Of a DNA stretch of 64,000 bases, positions 52,913 through 61,071 are shown piece after piece. Within the stretch, counting starts at the first letter, position 1; every line of letters starts with the position of its first letter. The notes beneath the pieces are model-generated. The model searched no databases and was not told the origin of the DNA. It worked only from the letters and a program-made list of their open reading frames with translations. Position numbers and translations under genes: made by a program. The stretch covers positions 42,654 through 106,653 of the IMG/VR virus record IMGVR_UViG_3300020183_000023; one strand, 5' to 3'. This stretch comes from a virus.

Positions 52913-53089
52913 ATGTCTGTTGAAATTCAAAAGAAAAAAGCTTCCGCAGAATTAGCAAGAGTTACTGCGGCTAGATTAGAAATGGAAGTAAAGCTAGCGG
53001 AACTAGAAGAAGCTATTGAAAGAATTAAAAAAGAAATCAATATTCAAACACAAAAAGAAGAAGAATTAAAGCAGAAAGTAACTTTGTGA
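52913..53089 (+). CDS. Short coiled-coil protein
   Basis: A 58-codon gene, ATG at 52913 to TGA at 53087-53089. The product is one long charged helix (SVEIQKKKASAELARV onward, Glu/Lys heptads to the end). It sits in an otherwise empty gap between two virion genes in the same direction, which supports its being real. A weak AGGGA ribosome site precedes it. Confidence 0.55.
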   Translation: MSVEIQKKKASAELARVTAARLEMEVKLAELEEAIERIKKEINIQTQKEEELKQKVTL

Positions 53090-53106
53090 CAGCAGAGTAT
53101 GATATT

Positions 53107-53134
53107 ATTATCTAGATATTATTATCTAGATATT
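53107..53134 (+). repeat. Tandem palindromic repeats upstream of gene 53159
   Basis: ATTATCTAGATATT occurs twice head to tail (53107-53120 and 53121-53134). Each copy contains the palindrome TATCTAGATA. It lies 25 bases upstream of the virion gene at 53159, whose AAAGGAG site follows, so it could be an operator or promoter element. Confidence 0.6.
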
Positions 53135-53158
53135 TTTTTCTAAAGGAGTTTTTGTAAA

Positions 53159-53920
53159 ATGGCTGATTATAATTCAAGTTTGCCTATTAGAACTGAAGGC
53201 GACCCTCAAGAGAAAGTACAATCTAAGATTGTAGACTTTACTGACCCCTCTAAAGGTCAGATTGTTGATACTGATGGTAACGCGCATGTAGAAATGCACG
53301 GTAATGACCCATCATCTACAGACCAAGTGCTACGACTCAGCGAAGAGGGCGCGTTAACTCCAGACGGTGTTTATAGCGCATCTGGAAATAGTAAACCAGG
53401 TAATGTTGGTCTTGTTGCTAGTGAACGAAGCGAAAGCCCAGACCATAATACTCAGACTCAACGCCTTACATCCGTCACTCAGGGCAATAAGCGTCTTCTA
53501 GACGTTTCTATCCATGATGAAAATGGACAAGTGTTTTCTGCATCAAACCCGCTTCCTGTTACTTCTGTTGATTCAGAAGGGGATGAAGTAAACGCGTTTG
53601 ATTCAGCCTCTACCGTTGCAGCTGGTTCATCAGCAGATATCGAGTACGTAGTTTCTGCTAGTAAAGTTTTAAAATTGTCACAAGTTCATGTTTCTGCTTC
53701 TGGTAAAGTTAAGGCAGAAATTAAAGTTGAATCAGCAGCTGGCTCTGGATCTTTTGCAACAAAATTTGTGATGTTTAACTCATCTGCAAACCCAAATATC
53801 CTTGCTGGTATTGGAGAAAATGTTTCTGTTTCAGCTGGTGCTAAAGTGCGAGTTACAATTACAAATAGAGATACGTCTCCAATGGATTTGTACTGCACAA
53901 TCTGTGGCCACGAAATTTAA
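53159..53920 (+). CDS. Putative virion structural protein
   Basis: A 253-residue protein starting MADYNSSLPIRTEGD, a start type I associate with phage virion structural proteins. Ser/Asp/Asn-rich, with a C-terminal beta sandwich (IKVESAAGSGSFATKFV). Codon use is GC-richer than neighbours, and a strong AAAGGAG site precedes it, as for abundant virion proteins. Role unproven; decoration or tail accessory. Confidence 0.6.
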   Translation: MADYNSSLPIRTEGDPQEKVQSKIVDFTDPSKGQIVDTDGNAHVEMHGNDPSSTDQVLRLSEEGALTPDGVYSASGNSKPGNVGLVASERSESPDHNTQTQRLTSVTQGNKRLLDVSIHDENGQVFSASNPLPVTSVDSEGDEVNAFDSASTVAAGSSADIEYVVSASKVLKLSQVHVSASGKVKAEIKVESAAGSGSFATKFVMFNSSANPNILAGIGENVSVSAGAKVRVTITNRDTSPMDLYCTICGHEI

Positions 53921-53953
53921 TAGTCATTAATTAATAATTAATGCAAAAAGTAG

Positions 53954-53978
53954 TAGCCGAGGAGAAATCACTCGGCTA
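53954..53978 (+). terminator. Stem-loop after gene 53159
   Basis: TAGCCGAG (53954-53961) pairs perfectly with CTCGGCTA (53971-53978). Only a short T-poor tail follows, so it is a weak terminator or an mRNA structure ahead of the next gene. Confidence 0.5.
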
Positions 53979-54003
53979 TAACTTTATTGAAGGATTTTAT
54001 TCA

Positions 54004-54390
54004 ATGGGTGATTTAAATTCTCTGGAATCTTCTGATACCATTAAAATTGCCGGGGCGAATAGTTCTGGACAAGAAACTAATTTCGTAAATTCTTCGCCTA
54101 ATGGCGATTTACAAACAACAGATATTATGAATACAGCCGCAGTCAGTGGAATTATTTCACTAACTGCGACCCCTGTTGCTTTAAAAATCGGCTCATCAAA
54201 TCTAGAAAACAGAAAATACATAATCCTTCAAGGTCTCACAAGTTCGATCCTTTGGGGATTTTCTGAAAGTAGTCAGACATTTGATATTTTTAAAAACCAA
54301 TTTGTTATGTTACCATGCGGGTCAAACATAACAATTTATGCTAAGGTGACGGCAGGCTCTGGACAAATTTCTGTTGGAGAACTTAGCTGA
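54004..54390 (+). CDS. Putative virion protein
   Basis: I choose the ATG at 54004 (128 residues) because AAGGA lies upstream and the longer frame starts in the hairpin region. The protein begins with IKIAGANSSGQETNF-type repeats known from phage virion proteins and continues as a beta sandwich. Its start region resembles that of the previous gene's product in style, and the two may be partner proteins. The stop overlaps the next start by one base. Confidence 0.5.
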   Translation: MGDLNSLESSDTIKIAGANSSGQETNFVNSSPNGDLQTTDIMNTAAVSGIISLTATPVALKIGSSNLENRKYIILQGLTSSILWGFSESSQTFDIFKNQFVMLPCGSNITIYAKVTAGSGQISVGELS

Positions 54391-54947
54391 TGCCAGCACC
54401 GTTTATTACCTATGCAATAAACCCAAAATTATTTAACACCACTGAACAGTCATTAATTTATATTACCGAAGAAGAAGCCGCTTCTGGCAGAGTTGACATT
54501 ACTTATTTTAATGAGATAACTCCTCTGTTTTTGACACTTGATCGCCTTTGTTTAGTGCAAAGTGTTGATTATGAAATTATTAAAGAAGATAGTTCTACGT
54601 TTATTCAATTTATGAACGAAGTTGCCCCTTCTGGTGTTTCTGCTCTAGAAGCTGGAGAAATATTAACTTTTGTTTACAATTCAGTCGCTACTGAATCTAA
54701 TACTCGCCAGCTCCAATACACACTCACACCGCAGCAATGTGCAGAAAATAGAATTGACGTTACCCAAGATGGTAATTTTTCCGTTTTAATGATTGCTTTA
54801 GATAGAATTTGTTTGACTCAAAATCTTGACTATGAATTACAAATTTTAGGTTCAAAAAAATATCTATATTTTATAAATGAACTATCTCAGTCTGGAAATC
54901 AAGCGATTGAGCCCGGCGAAGTTGTTACGATAGTTATAAAAGATTGA
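54390..54947 (+). CDS. Virion protein with duplicated domain
   Basis: A 185-residue protein made of two similar domains of about 75 residues (about 21-97 and 108-183). Both have R-x-D-I/V-T, a DRLCL or DRICL centre, Q-x-x-DYE, F-x-NE and E-P/A-GE elements in the same order. The duplication is internal and clear. Such repeats occur in virion fibres and collar proteins. No known family recognised. Confidence 0.6.
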   Translation: MPAPFITYAINPKLFNTTEQSLIYITEEEAASGRVDITYFNEITPLFLTLDRLCLVQSVDYEIIKEDSSTFIQFMNEVAPSGVSALEAGEILTFVYNSVATESNTRQLQYTLTPQQCAENRIDVTQDGNFSVLMIALDRICLTQNLDYELQILGSKKYLYFINELSQSGNQAIEPGEVVTIVIKD

Positions 54948-55011
54948 TTATAAAACACATTTATGTGCTATTATAAACAATAATTAAGCGCATAAAAGCA
55001 GGATAGTTTAC

Positions 55012-55344
55012 ATGGAAAATAATTCTGTTAATAATTTTGTTTTATCTGAAAGAATAAATAATATTTCAGATAAAATTGAAAATGTTGATGATCAGTTAAT
55101 CAGAATGAATGAAACTATCAACACTTTAGCTATGCTTAGTGTTAAACAAAATACAATCCTTGAACAACAAGAAAAAATTTTAGAGCAAAATACTGAATCA
55201 TTAAAAGAACATATGCGTCGTACAGATCTCTTAGAAAGAGATTCAACACAATTTAAATCTGCGGTTTCGTTTATAAAATGGGGCATTGGAATTCTTGTGT
55301 CTGGCGGAATGGCTCTCATATTAAAATTAATTTTTGGTATTTAA
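55012..55344 (+). CDS. Coiled-coil plus membrane-anchor protein (holin-like)
   Basis: A 110-residue protein with a long hydrophilic coiled coil (about 1-85) and one C-terminal hydrophobic segment (WGIGILVSGGMALILKLIF). This is the plan of XhlA/haemolysin-like holin accessory proteins. It could anchor in the inner membrane with the coil in the cytoplasm and take part in lysis. The endolysin is 25 kb away, so lysis function is uncertain. Confidence 0.45.
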   Translation: MENNSVNNFVLSERINNISDKIENVDDQLIRMNETINTLAMLSVKQNTILEQQEKILEQNTESLKEHMRRTDLLERDSTQFKSAVSFIKWGIGILVSGGMALILKLIFGI

Positions 55345-56187
55345 ATGTCTATTACAATAGATTCAACATTTCCGCATTATTCAAATACAGAAGACAACAG
55401 TTCTGTAGAAATCGAAGGCAGCTTTAAACGATTTCGTGCAATGGTTAATCCAAGTGATGTTTTACAATTTGGATTAGTCGGTATTCCTAAAATATTTCCA
55501 ATGACAAATGAACAAATCACAGAAGAGTATGTTGGTTTTCATTTGCAAGCAGCAATTTCTCAGCTAGAAATGCAAGGAATGATGCTTAGTCCAGTCATTA
55601 CATATATGATTGAAGACTTTAATGACGAAGGATTAGGCGGAACTAGATTTTTCCCTCTTCTACCCAAAAAATATCCATTAAGAAAAATTGAATATATCGA
55701 ACTTAGATTTCCTAATGGCACACGTGATCCATCAACTTTAGTGTACCGCATTCCTGATTCTTGGATCAGTTGGGAACCAAATATTAGTAAAGTAAATGTA
55801 ATTGCGACGACTGGTGTTTTAGCACCAACAATTGTGCAGGGAAGCGCTAATATTCCAATGTTTAATCTGTCCCTTACAAGCTATAGACCCTCTGGCATCC
55901 GCATGGCTTATCAGGCTGGATTCGATCAGGATAAGCTACCAATGGTTGTATGGCAGTTGATTTTAGATTTAACCACCTTCAATATTCTGTCCGAATTAGG
56001 CCCATTGTTATTTCCTACTACTGGTATCACAGTAAGCGTGGATAGCTTATCCCAATCTGGCCAACTTCCCGGACCGCGTATTTTTGAAGCGCGTTTAAAT
56101 TCTTTAATCCAACGAATCGAAAAAAATAAACAGCTCATAGCTGGTTATTACGGTAAGCAAATTACCTGTGAGTTCGCGGGGATTTAA
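55345..56187 (+). CDS. Putative head-tail connector / neck protein
   Basis: A 280-residue protein, starting one base after the coiled-coil gene stop. Helical motifs (TEEYVGFHLQAAISQLEM) and Pro-rich strands resemble gp6-like head completion proteins. It contains a RFPNGTRDPSTLVYRIPDSW-type beta hairpin. Structural role inferred from shape and location. Confidence 0.5.
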   Translation: MSITIDSTFPHYSNTEDNSSVEIEGSFKRFRAMVNPSDVLQFGLVGIPKIFPMTNEQITEEYVGFHLQAAISQLEMQGMMLSPVITYMIEDFNDEGLGGTRFFPLLPKKYPLRKIEYIELRFPNGTRDPSTLVYRIPDSWISWEPNISKVNVIATTGVLAPTIVQGSANIPMFNLSLTSYRPSGIRMAYQAGFDQDKLPMVVWQLILDLTTFNILSELGPLLFPTTGITVSVDSLSQSGQLPGPRIFEARLNSLIQRIEKNKQLIAGYYGKQITCEFAGI

Positions 56188-56651
56188 TGTTCATAATATA
56201 TACCGATGGATCATCTTCTCAAGGGCATCACAACTCTTGGAAAGGCGGATACGCTTTTATTATCTTAAAAGAAGACGGTTCGACTCTAACAGAAGGCGCC
56301 GGTAGCCATGAATGCGGAACGAATAACCGCATGGAAATTATGGCCGTATTAGAGGCGCTTAAATGTTTGCCTAAAAATAGTATTGTCACAATTAAAACTG
56401 ATAGTCAGTACATCATTCGAGCATTTAAAAATAAATGGGTCGAACGTTGGGAAAAAAATGATTGGAAGACTTGCAGCGGCAAGCTTGCACGCAATAAAGA
56501 TTTGTGGCAAGAACTTCTCCCTTTAGTCAAAATCCAGAATATAAACTGGGAATGGGTCAAAGGGCACAGTGGCGTGTATCATAACGAGTACGTTGACCTA
56601 CGAGCAAAGGAACAGCGTACATGTCTATATCTGAAGAAAAAAACGATTTAA
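56187..56651 (+). CDS. rnhA: Ribonuclease HI
   Basis: A 154-residue RNase H type 1. The metal-binding set is complete: D7 (IIYTDGSS), E50 (NNRMEIMAVLEAL), D72 (IKTDSQYI) and D137 (NEYVDLRAK), with the conserved H127 in KGHSGVYHNE and WVERWEKNDWKT forming the substrate-binding handle. It removes RNA primers from RNA:DNA hybrids. It overlaps the next gene by 31 bases and shares its first base with the stop of the connector gene. Confidence 0.93.
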   Translation: MFIIYTDGSSSQGHHNSWKGGYAFIILKEDGSTLTEGAGSHECGTNNRMEIMAVLEALKCLPKNSIVTIKTDSQYIIRAFKNKWVERWEKNDWKTCSGKLARNKDLWQELLPLVKIQNINWEWVKGHSGVYHNEYVDLRAKEQRTCLYLKKKTI

Positions 56652-56836
56652 TTGAAATTACTCTATATTCTCCATTCTTAATTCGAGAAGGAATGAGCAT
56701 AGATCATTGTTTCTCTTCTTTAGAAGAGCTAGATCGCGTTTGGGGCGAACAGTATTCTGAATATTACAAATATAATATCTGGATAGTTAGAGCTGAAAAA
56801 ATTCATATATCAAAAAAAGGACAGGCAAGCGGATGA
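56621..56836 (+). CDS. Hypothetical small protein
   Basis: A 71-residue protein that begins inside the RNase H gene and ends overlapping the next gene. Acidic and aromatic (WGEQYSEYYKYNIWIV). Not recognised. Confidence 0.45.
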   Translation: MSISEEKNDLIEITLYSPFLIREGMSIDHCFSSLEELDRVWGEQYSEYYKYNIWIVRAEKIHISKKGQASG

Positions 56837-57156
56837 GCCAAACTGTTGTAAGGTTTTTATTTAATCCTGCCTTTGCACAAACTGGTGGTACTCCGCGTGC
56901 TCTCACGGCAATTTTATTTAGATCTGAAGATAAAGATAATTCTTTGTACGTTAAAAAACATTTAGATTTATCATATTTGCCAGGACTATTTCCTCTCTCT
57001 AAAGAGAATAGCGAATTTTTAAATGCCATTTGCAATAAAGACTGGCAAGTAGAAGAAGGCATTTCTATGCTTTCGACATTTGCAAAAATAGACACAACCA
57101 ATAAACTAAATAGTGAAATCAATGGATTTATAGATTTTTGTATGAGGTTTATATAA
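56833..57156 (+). CDS. Hypothetical protein
   Basis: A 107-residue protein with no recognised motif, in an unbroken chain of overlapping plus-strand genes. Confidence 0.45.
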   Translation: MSQTVVRFLFNPAFAQTGGTPRALTAILFRSEDKDNSLYVKKHLDLSYLPGLFPLSKENSEFLNAICNKDWQVEEGISMLSTFAKIDTTNKLNSEINGFIDFCMRFI

Positions 57157-57377
57157 TGTCAAAAAAAAATGAAAAACGTGATGATGAAAAATTTGAACTA
57201 AAAACAACTATTATCATGGAGCATCGTGACCTCTATAATCATGTGTCAGAAAAAATGACGTTAGAAACATATGGCATAACTATTTCTGATTTGTTACGCT
57301 CTTTTGAGCAGGCTCTTCGTGGCGCAGGATTCCAATTTAAAGGCGTACTGGGGATAATTGATGAAGAACAAATATAG
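57156..57377 (+). CDS. Hypothetical small protein
   Basis: A 73-residue protein; the start at 57156 overlaps the previous stop (TAATG) and follows GAGG. The Glu/Lys-rich first part precedes a compact helical and beta segment. It overlaps the PLP-enzyme gene by 17 bases, so it may be co-translated with it. Confidence 0.5.
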   Translation: MSKKNEKRDDEKFELKTTIIMEHRDLYNHVSEKMTLETYGITISDLLRSFEQALRGAGFQFKGVLGIIDEEQI

Positions 57378-58425
57378 CGCACAAATGGATTGGGATTGGA
57401 CTATAGATCTTTCTTTAGGTTCTCCGTATGTGTTTAAAGATTATTTACAAAATTATTTAAATGATGCAACTCCATCCCGCGCTATCAAGCTTCATGAATT
57501 AATGCCATACAATAAATTAGGCGTTTTTCCAGAGCTAGAAGAACAGATTTTAAGATTACACAGAAAATATCATCCTAATTTCATTAATAAAAATACAAAA
57601 ATTGTAGTATCCAACGGCGCTACTCATGCAATAATGGCGTTATTTCATTTTGCCTCTAAACAATATTTACCAATGCATGTTCCAGCGCCATTCTGGTTTA
57701 GATTACCAGATATGGCAACCATGCAAGATCTAATTCTCACAAAAGAAATTCATGAAGAAATCACATCAGCAACTGCATTATTAACAGTTCCTAATAATCC
57801 AGATGGAAAGTTGCAAGAATTAACGGATAAATCAAAGTATAAATCTGTTTGGTATGACTGTGTTTATAACTGGCCGTGGTATTTTAAAAACAAAAACGAC
57901 TGGCCACACCAAGCTATTCCAGATCTACCAGAAGTGGCTATATTTAGTTTATCAAAATTCAGCGGTCATTGCGGAACACGTATTGGTTGGATGGTAGTTA
58001 ATGATCCTCAGCTTGCAAACTTTTTAGAAAATTATATTGAATATGACACAAGCGGAGTTTCTGTAGAAGCACAACTAAGAGCAGCCTCGGTTATTAAAAC
58101 GTTTGAAGATAATAATCTAGGAGATGTTTATAAACATATTGTTGATAAAAGAAAAACAGAACTATCTACGGTACTCAAAAAAATTCAAGAAGTGCATGGT
58201 CAAGAATTTAATATCAAAAATTTTTCCATTGAAAATGGCATGTTTGCATGGATTAAAGACGAATTAAACTGTTTTGTGTTAAATGATATTGCAGTAATGC
58301 CTGGTTGGAAATGCGGTGCGGATAATAAATACGTTCGCGTAAATTTATGCGCAGAGCCATGCGATTGGGACGAAATGGTGTATAGGCTTAATAACTATAT
58401 TGTTCGACAGTGTGATAATCTATGA
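57361..58425 (+). CDS. Alliinase/TAA1-like PLP-dependent enzyme
   Basis: A 354-residue fold-type I PLP enzyme starting at the ATG at 57361 (the TTG three bases earlier is in frame). Motifs: SNGATHAIMALFHF, PNNPDG (145-149), YDCVYNWPWY (166-173), the PLP lysine K199 in SLSKFSGHCGTRIGW and the binding Arg R207. The SGHCGTRIGW and VYNWPWY style is closest to alliinase and tryptophan-aminotransferase (TAA1) families. It could transaminate or eliminate an amino-acid side chain. In thymidine-hypermodifying phages PLP enzymes act on DNA-bound amino acids; that role here is inference. Confidence 0.72.
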   Translation: MKNKYSAQMDWDWTIDLSLGSPYVFKDYLQNYLNDATPSRAIKLHELMPYNKLGVFPELEEQILRLHRKYHPNFINKNTKIVVSNGATHAIMALFHFASKQYLPMHVPAPFWFRLPDMATMQDLILTKEIHEEITSATALLTVPNNPDGKLQELTDKSKYKSVWYDCVYNWPWYFKNKNDWPHQAIPDLPEVAIFSLSKFSGHCGTRIGWMVVNDPQLANFLENYIEYDTSGVSVEAQLRAASVIKTFEDNNLGDVYKHIVDKRKTELSTVLKKIQEVHGQEFNIKNFSIENGMFAWIKDELNCFVLNDIAVMPGWKCGADNKYVRVNLCAEPCDWDEMVYRLNNYIVRQCDNL

Positions 58426-58496
58426 GCTCAATTTTAGTTATTAGCCTTATAATCATCGTAGCAGTCCTATTAAAGGAGTTGACGTTGAATGAATAG
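58422..58496 (+). CDS. Very short single-membrane-span peptide
   Basis: A 24-codon frame starting in the stop of the PLP gene (ATGA overlap) and ending inside the next gene. Residues 3-17 form one hydrophobic helix (LVISLIIIVAVLL). A similar tiny gene occurs at 62305. Coupling and the repeated pattern suggest that it is real, but it is short. Confidence 0.4.
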   Translation: MSSILVISLIIIVAVLLKELTLNE

Positions 58497-58773
58497 TTTT
58501 AAACGCACTGCCGCAAAATTAAGATCTAATTATGTAAAAACAACAGCGTTTTCTCTTCTAAGTCATCCTGAGTTAAAAGAAGGCGAAATGGAAGAGCTAT
58601 GGATGATGATAAATACTTGTACTTCATTTACAATTATTAAATATTTGTTTTTAAAACGACTGATTTCAGAATCGAAATGTGCTTCATTACTTGGTATCAG
58701 CAATTCCGATTTAATTTTTAAATATAATAAATATTTTAATCAGGAAATATATGAAAGCTATTTTGGAGTTTAA
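58489..58773 (+). CDS. Hypothetical helical protein
   Basis: A 94-residue helical protein, with SESKCASLLGISNSDLIFKYN near the C-terminus that could be a helix-turn-helix. The AAAGGAG site is inside the tiny gene before it. Unknown function. Confidence 0.5.
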   Translation: MNSFKRTAAKLRSNYVKTTAFSLLSHPELKEGEMEELWMMINTCTSFTIIKYLFLKRLISESKCASLLGISNSDLIFKYNKYFNQEIYESYFGV

Positions 58774-58996
58774 TCTTCCCGAAGACAGAAACGAATATAC
58801 AATGACAACTAGAGCGGTTGATATGTATATTGATTTAACTGAAATTGCAGATAAAATTCGTTCATTTGAAAAATATGGATTAGGAATCGATCCGCCCGAT
58901 GAAGGCGTAGATGTAAAAGAATGGTGCAAAGAAATTTCTAAATTAGTTAATGAAATATGGTCTTTATCACATAAAAATACAAGAGATATAGAATAA
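58751..58996 (+). CDS. Conserved phage small protein
   Basis: An 81-residue acidic helical protein. Its start MKAILEFNLPEDRNEYT is one I recall from a family of small phage proteins of unknown function. It overlaps the previous gene by 23 bases. Confidence 0.5.
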   Translation: MKAILEFNLPEDRNEYTMTTRAVDMYIDLTEIADKIRSFEKYGLGIDPPDEGVDVKEWCKEISKLVNEIWSLSHKNTRDIE

Positions 58997-58998
58997 TT

Positions 58999-59259
58999 AT
59001 GTCATTCACAGAAAAACATAGATATTCTTTATACGAAATCAGCTACGGCAGAAACGAATTATTTGAAACATTTTATATGTCTCAATTTCCAAATAACCAA
59101 GAAATTTTTGATGCATTGTATCAAAACAAATTTTTTGGAAGCATGGCTCAATTTGATGAATATAAATTTGAAAGAATTGATGATAAATGGTTTAAACCAA
59201 CTGTTCGAGTATTTTTAATAGAAGATTATCCAAGATTAATTTGGGAGATACGACCATGA
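58999..59259 (+). CDS. Hypothetical protein
   Basis: An 86-residue protein with many aromatic and acidic residues and no recognised motif. Its stop overlaps the next start (ATGA). Confidence 0.45.
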   Translation: MSFTEKHRYSLYEISYGRNELFETFYMSQFPNNQEIFDALYQNKFFGSMAQFDEYKFERIDDKWFKPTVRVFLIEDYPRLIWEIRP

Positions 59260-59489
59260 GAGTTAGTTTATATGGCGGTCTTATTGCAGATCTTAAAAAA
59301 TATACATATGAAATTGGATTTTCATTGTTCGAGTGGGGTTTGATTTATAAAAATACTAAAACAATAACAGTATTAGTTGTAGGACCATTTAGTTTACATA
59401 TTTGTAATAACGAAGAACTGGAAAAAAAATTAGACGAAATGGTTTATAAAGATTTTGAAGGAGAAGACGATGCCACTAGTAGCAGCTAA
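59256..59489 (+). CDS. Hypothetical protein
   Basis: A 77-residue protein; the ATG at 59256 follows GGAG and overlaps the previous stop. A central hydrophobic segment (TITVLVVGPFSLHIC) is flanked by charged regions. Not recognised. Confidence 0.45.
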   Translation: MRVSLYGGLIADLKKYTYEIGFSLFEWGLIYKNTKTITVLVVGPFSLHICNNEELEKKLDEMVYKDFEGEDDATSSS

Positions 59490-59772
59490 ATTAAAAGCCG
59501 CGATGAAGGCTAGATTATTGCAAGAATTTCAATCACAGTTTCAAGGAGATCAAGCAGAAAACAAAACTGCTGCGGCTTCTTGGGAAAAAATGTCTACGGC
59601 TATTTCTGCAATTGCAGAAGACATTGTGCTGGCTCTGCAAACAGATGCAGAAATTTTACCAGGAATAGCTGTTACAGTTAACCCAGGTATTCCAACTGCA
59701 GGTTCTCCCGCAAGCCAAGTAACTGTTGGCCCTGGAACTGGTATGACAACTGCCCCTGCAAAAATAACTTGA
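59470..59772 (+). CDS. Putative virion-type small protein
   Basis: A 100-residue protein; AAGGAGA precedes the ATG at 59470. The start is an Ala-rich helix, then a Gly/Pro-rich tail (VGPGTGMTTAPAKIT). The layout resembles small phage tail proteins, but nothing definite is recognised. Confidence 0.45.
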   Translation: MPLVAAKLKAAMKARLLQEFQSQFQGDQAENKTAAASWEKMSTAISAIAEDIVLALQTDAEILPGIAVTVNPGIPTAGSPASQVTVGPGTGMTTAPAKIT

Positions 59773-59779
59773 GGTAATT

Positions 59780-59941
59780 ATGTTAGATTTTTTTGGAAAA
59801 AAGAAAAAAGAAATTGAAATTTTAAATAAAATAATTGATAAATTATCTTTTTTGTTAGTGCAAAAAGGGGTGAGTCCTGCAAAAGTTCAAGAAATCATCA
59901 CAAGTACTCGTAAAACAAACGAATTAAACAATGAAAAATAA
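59780..59941 (+). CDS. Short Lys-rich helical protein
   Basis: A 53-codon gene, ATG at 59780 (GAGG upstream) to TAA at 59939-59941, overlapping the next gene by 11 bases. The product starts LDFFGKKKKEIEILNK and ends in a helical SPAKVQEIITSTRK segment. Position in a tight operon supports it. Confidence 0.5.
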   Translation: MLDFFGKKKKEIEILNKIIDKLSFLLVQKGVSPAKVQEIITSTRKTNELNNEK

Positions 59942-60293
59942 TGAAAAACTCTCAGATGCAGTTTCTGCGTTTGAAACATTCAAAAATTTATATCCGGAAT
60001 TGTATTCTTCCGTCGTAAATGGAGCCGGCCCTGCTAAATACGGCAATGCAGTGCGTGATACATGGTTTTTAGGCTTCAGCGTCACCGATGCAGCAAATGT
60101 GCATGACTACCTATACAGTAAATATTGTGATGGCAAAAGATTTTCTAGAAAAGATGCCGATGATATTTTTTTAGAATTAATGCAACAAAAATTATCTCAA
60201 CAAAGTTTAATGTCTAGAGCCTTAAATACACCAATTATCTATGCGATTTGGTCTTCGGTAAGATTATGCGGTGCTCTTTTTTGGAAAAAATAA
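59931..60293 (+). CDS. Phospholipase A2-like protein
   Basis: A 120-residue protein with the PLA2 signature: a calcium-loop-like NGAGPAK (30-36), an active-site helix ANVHDYLYSKY with H58-D59, and an RKDADDIFLELM helix holding a partner Asp. The C-terminus has a hydrophobic aromatic patch. Viral PLA2 domains, such as in parvovirus VP1, open membranes during entry. Here it may act on host lipids at entry or lysis. Disulphide Cys of secreted PLA2s are absent. Close to several small membrane proteins. Confidence 0.6.
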   Translation: MKNNEKLSDAVSAFETFKNLYPELYSSVVNGAGPAKYGNAVRDTWFLGFSVTDAANVHDYLYSKYCDGKRFSRKDADDIFLELMQQKLSQQSLMSRALNTPIIYAIWSSVRLCGALFWKK

Positions 60294-60710
60294 ATGGCTA
60301 CGACAAGATTGTTTTCATTTCGTATTAATAATGTTGCATTCAAAAACATTCAGCCTTTTTTATTAGAAATTAATAAAGAAAAAATCAATCCAATAGTTAA
60401 ATTTTTTCATAAAATTTTTGGTATGCATGTTGAGCCAAGATATGTAATCAAATTTAAATATAAAGATCAAAATGATGATTTTAAATCAGATAATATCTTC
60501 TTTATAGACAAAGCAGAGGCAGAATATTGGTATAGTTTTATCTTTGATGCAGTTTTTTTAGAAAAGAATTTGACCGCAATGCCACCTAAAAAACCCGCTC
60601 CGCCTGCGCCTAACCCAAAACCCAAAATAAAACCTTTAGAAAAATTAAATAAACCAGATCATTTGAAAGTTGTAAAAGATAATGACTCAAAAGAAGATCC
60701 CAAGGAATAA
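60294..60710 (+). CDS. Hypothetical protein with Pro/Lys-rich tail
   Basis: A 138-residue protein. The N-terminal 95 residues appear globular with a small beta domain; the rest is a Pro/Lys-rich disordered tail (PPKKPAPPAPNPKPKIK). It overlaps the next gene by 29 bases. Not recognised. Confidence 0.5.
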   Translation: MATTRLFSFRINNVAFKNIQPFLLEINKEKINPIVKFFHKIFGMHVEPRYVIKFKYKDQNDDFKSDNIFFIDKAEAEYWYSFIFDAVFLEKNLTAMPPKKPAPPAPNPKPKIKPLEKLNKPDHLKVVKDNDSKEDPKE

Positions 60711-61047
60711 AAGAGTTCATCATGCTAGCGGTTCTGTTAAATCTGTCTATAAAGAAGACGTTGCTGGTATGATACAAGATTATCAAGACTATAGGGAAAA
60801 GTCTAAACATACATATTTGTTCTACTCTGAACGAACAAAAACCGTAAAAGACCACTTATTTGCCACAGAGCTTTTATCTCTAAAAGAACTTGAGGATGTT
60901 GTGGATGAAGATTTTCTTAAATATTTAGTTTCCTGCGAAAACATTGTAGAGTTTTTATTACGTCGAATAGAAACTCTAGAAAAAAGTATTTTACGTGTTC
61001 AATATGACTCGGAAGATGTTATACAAGAACTAATAGATGATATTTAA
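60682..61047 (+). CDS. Paralogue family member A
   Basis: A 121-residue acidic helical protein. Its C-terminal part (LKYLVSCENIVEFLLRRIETLE, then a short gap and an acidic IQELIDDI) is shared with the proteins at 61385 and 61771. Family and function are unknown; three tandem copies suggest recent duplication and diversification. Confidence 0.55.
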   Translation: MTQKKIPRNKRVHHASGSVKSVYKEDVAGMIQDYQDYREKSKHTYLFYSERTKTVKDHLFATELLSLKELEDVVDEDFLKYLVSCENIVEFLLRRIETLEKSILRVQYDSEDVIQELIDDI

Positions 61048-61071
61048 CTACGCTCGCGGTAAAAAATAAAA

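Noticed and set aside
56275-56290. GGTTCGACTC resembling a tRNA T-loop
   Set aside because: It lies inside the RNase H gene with no matching acceptor or anticodon arms.
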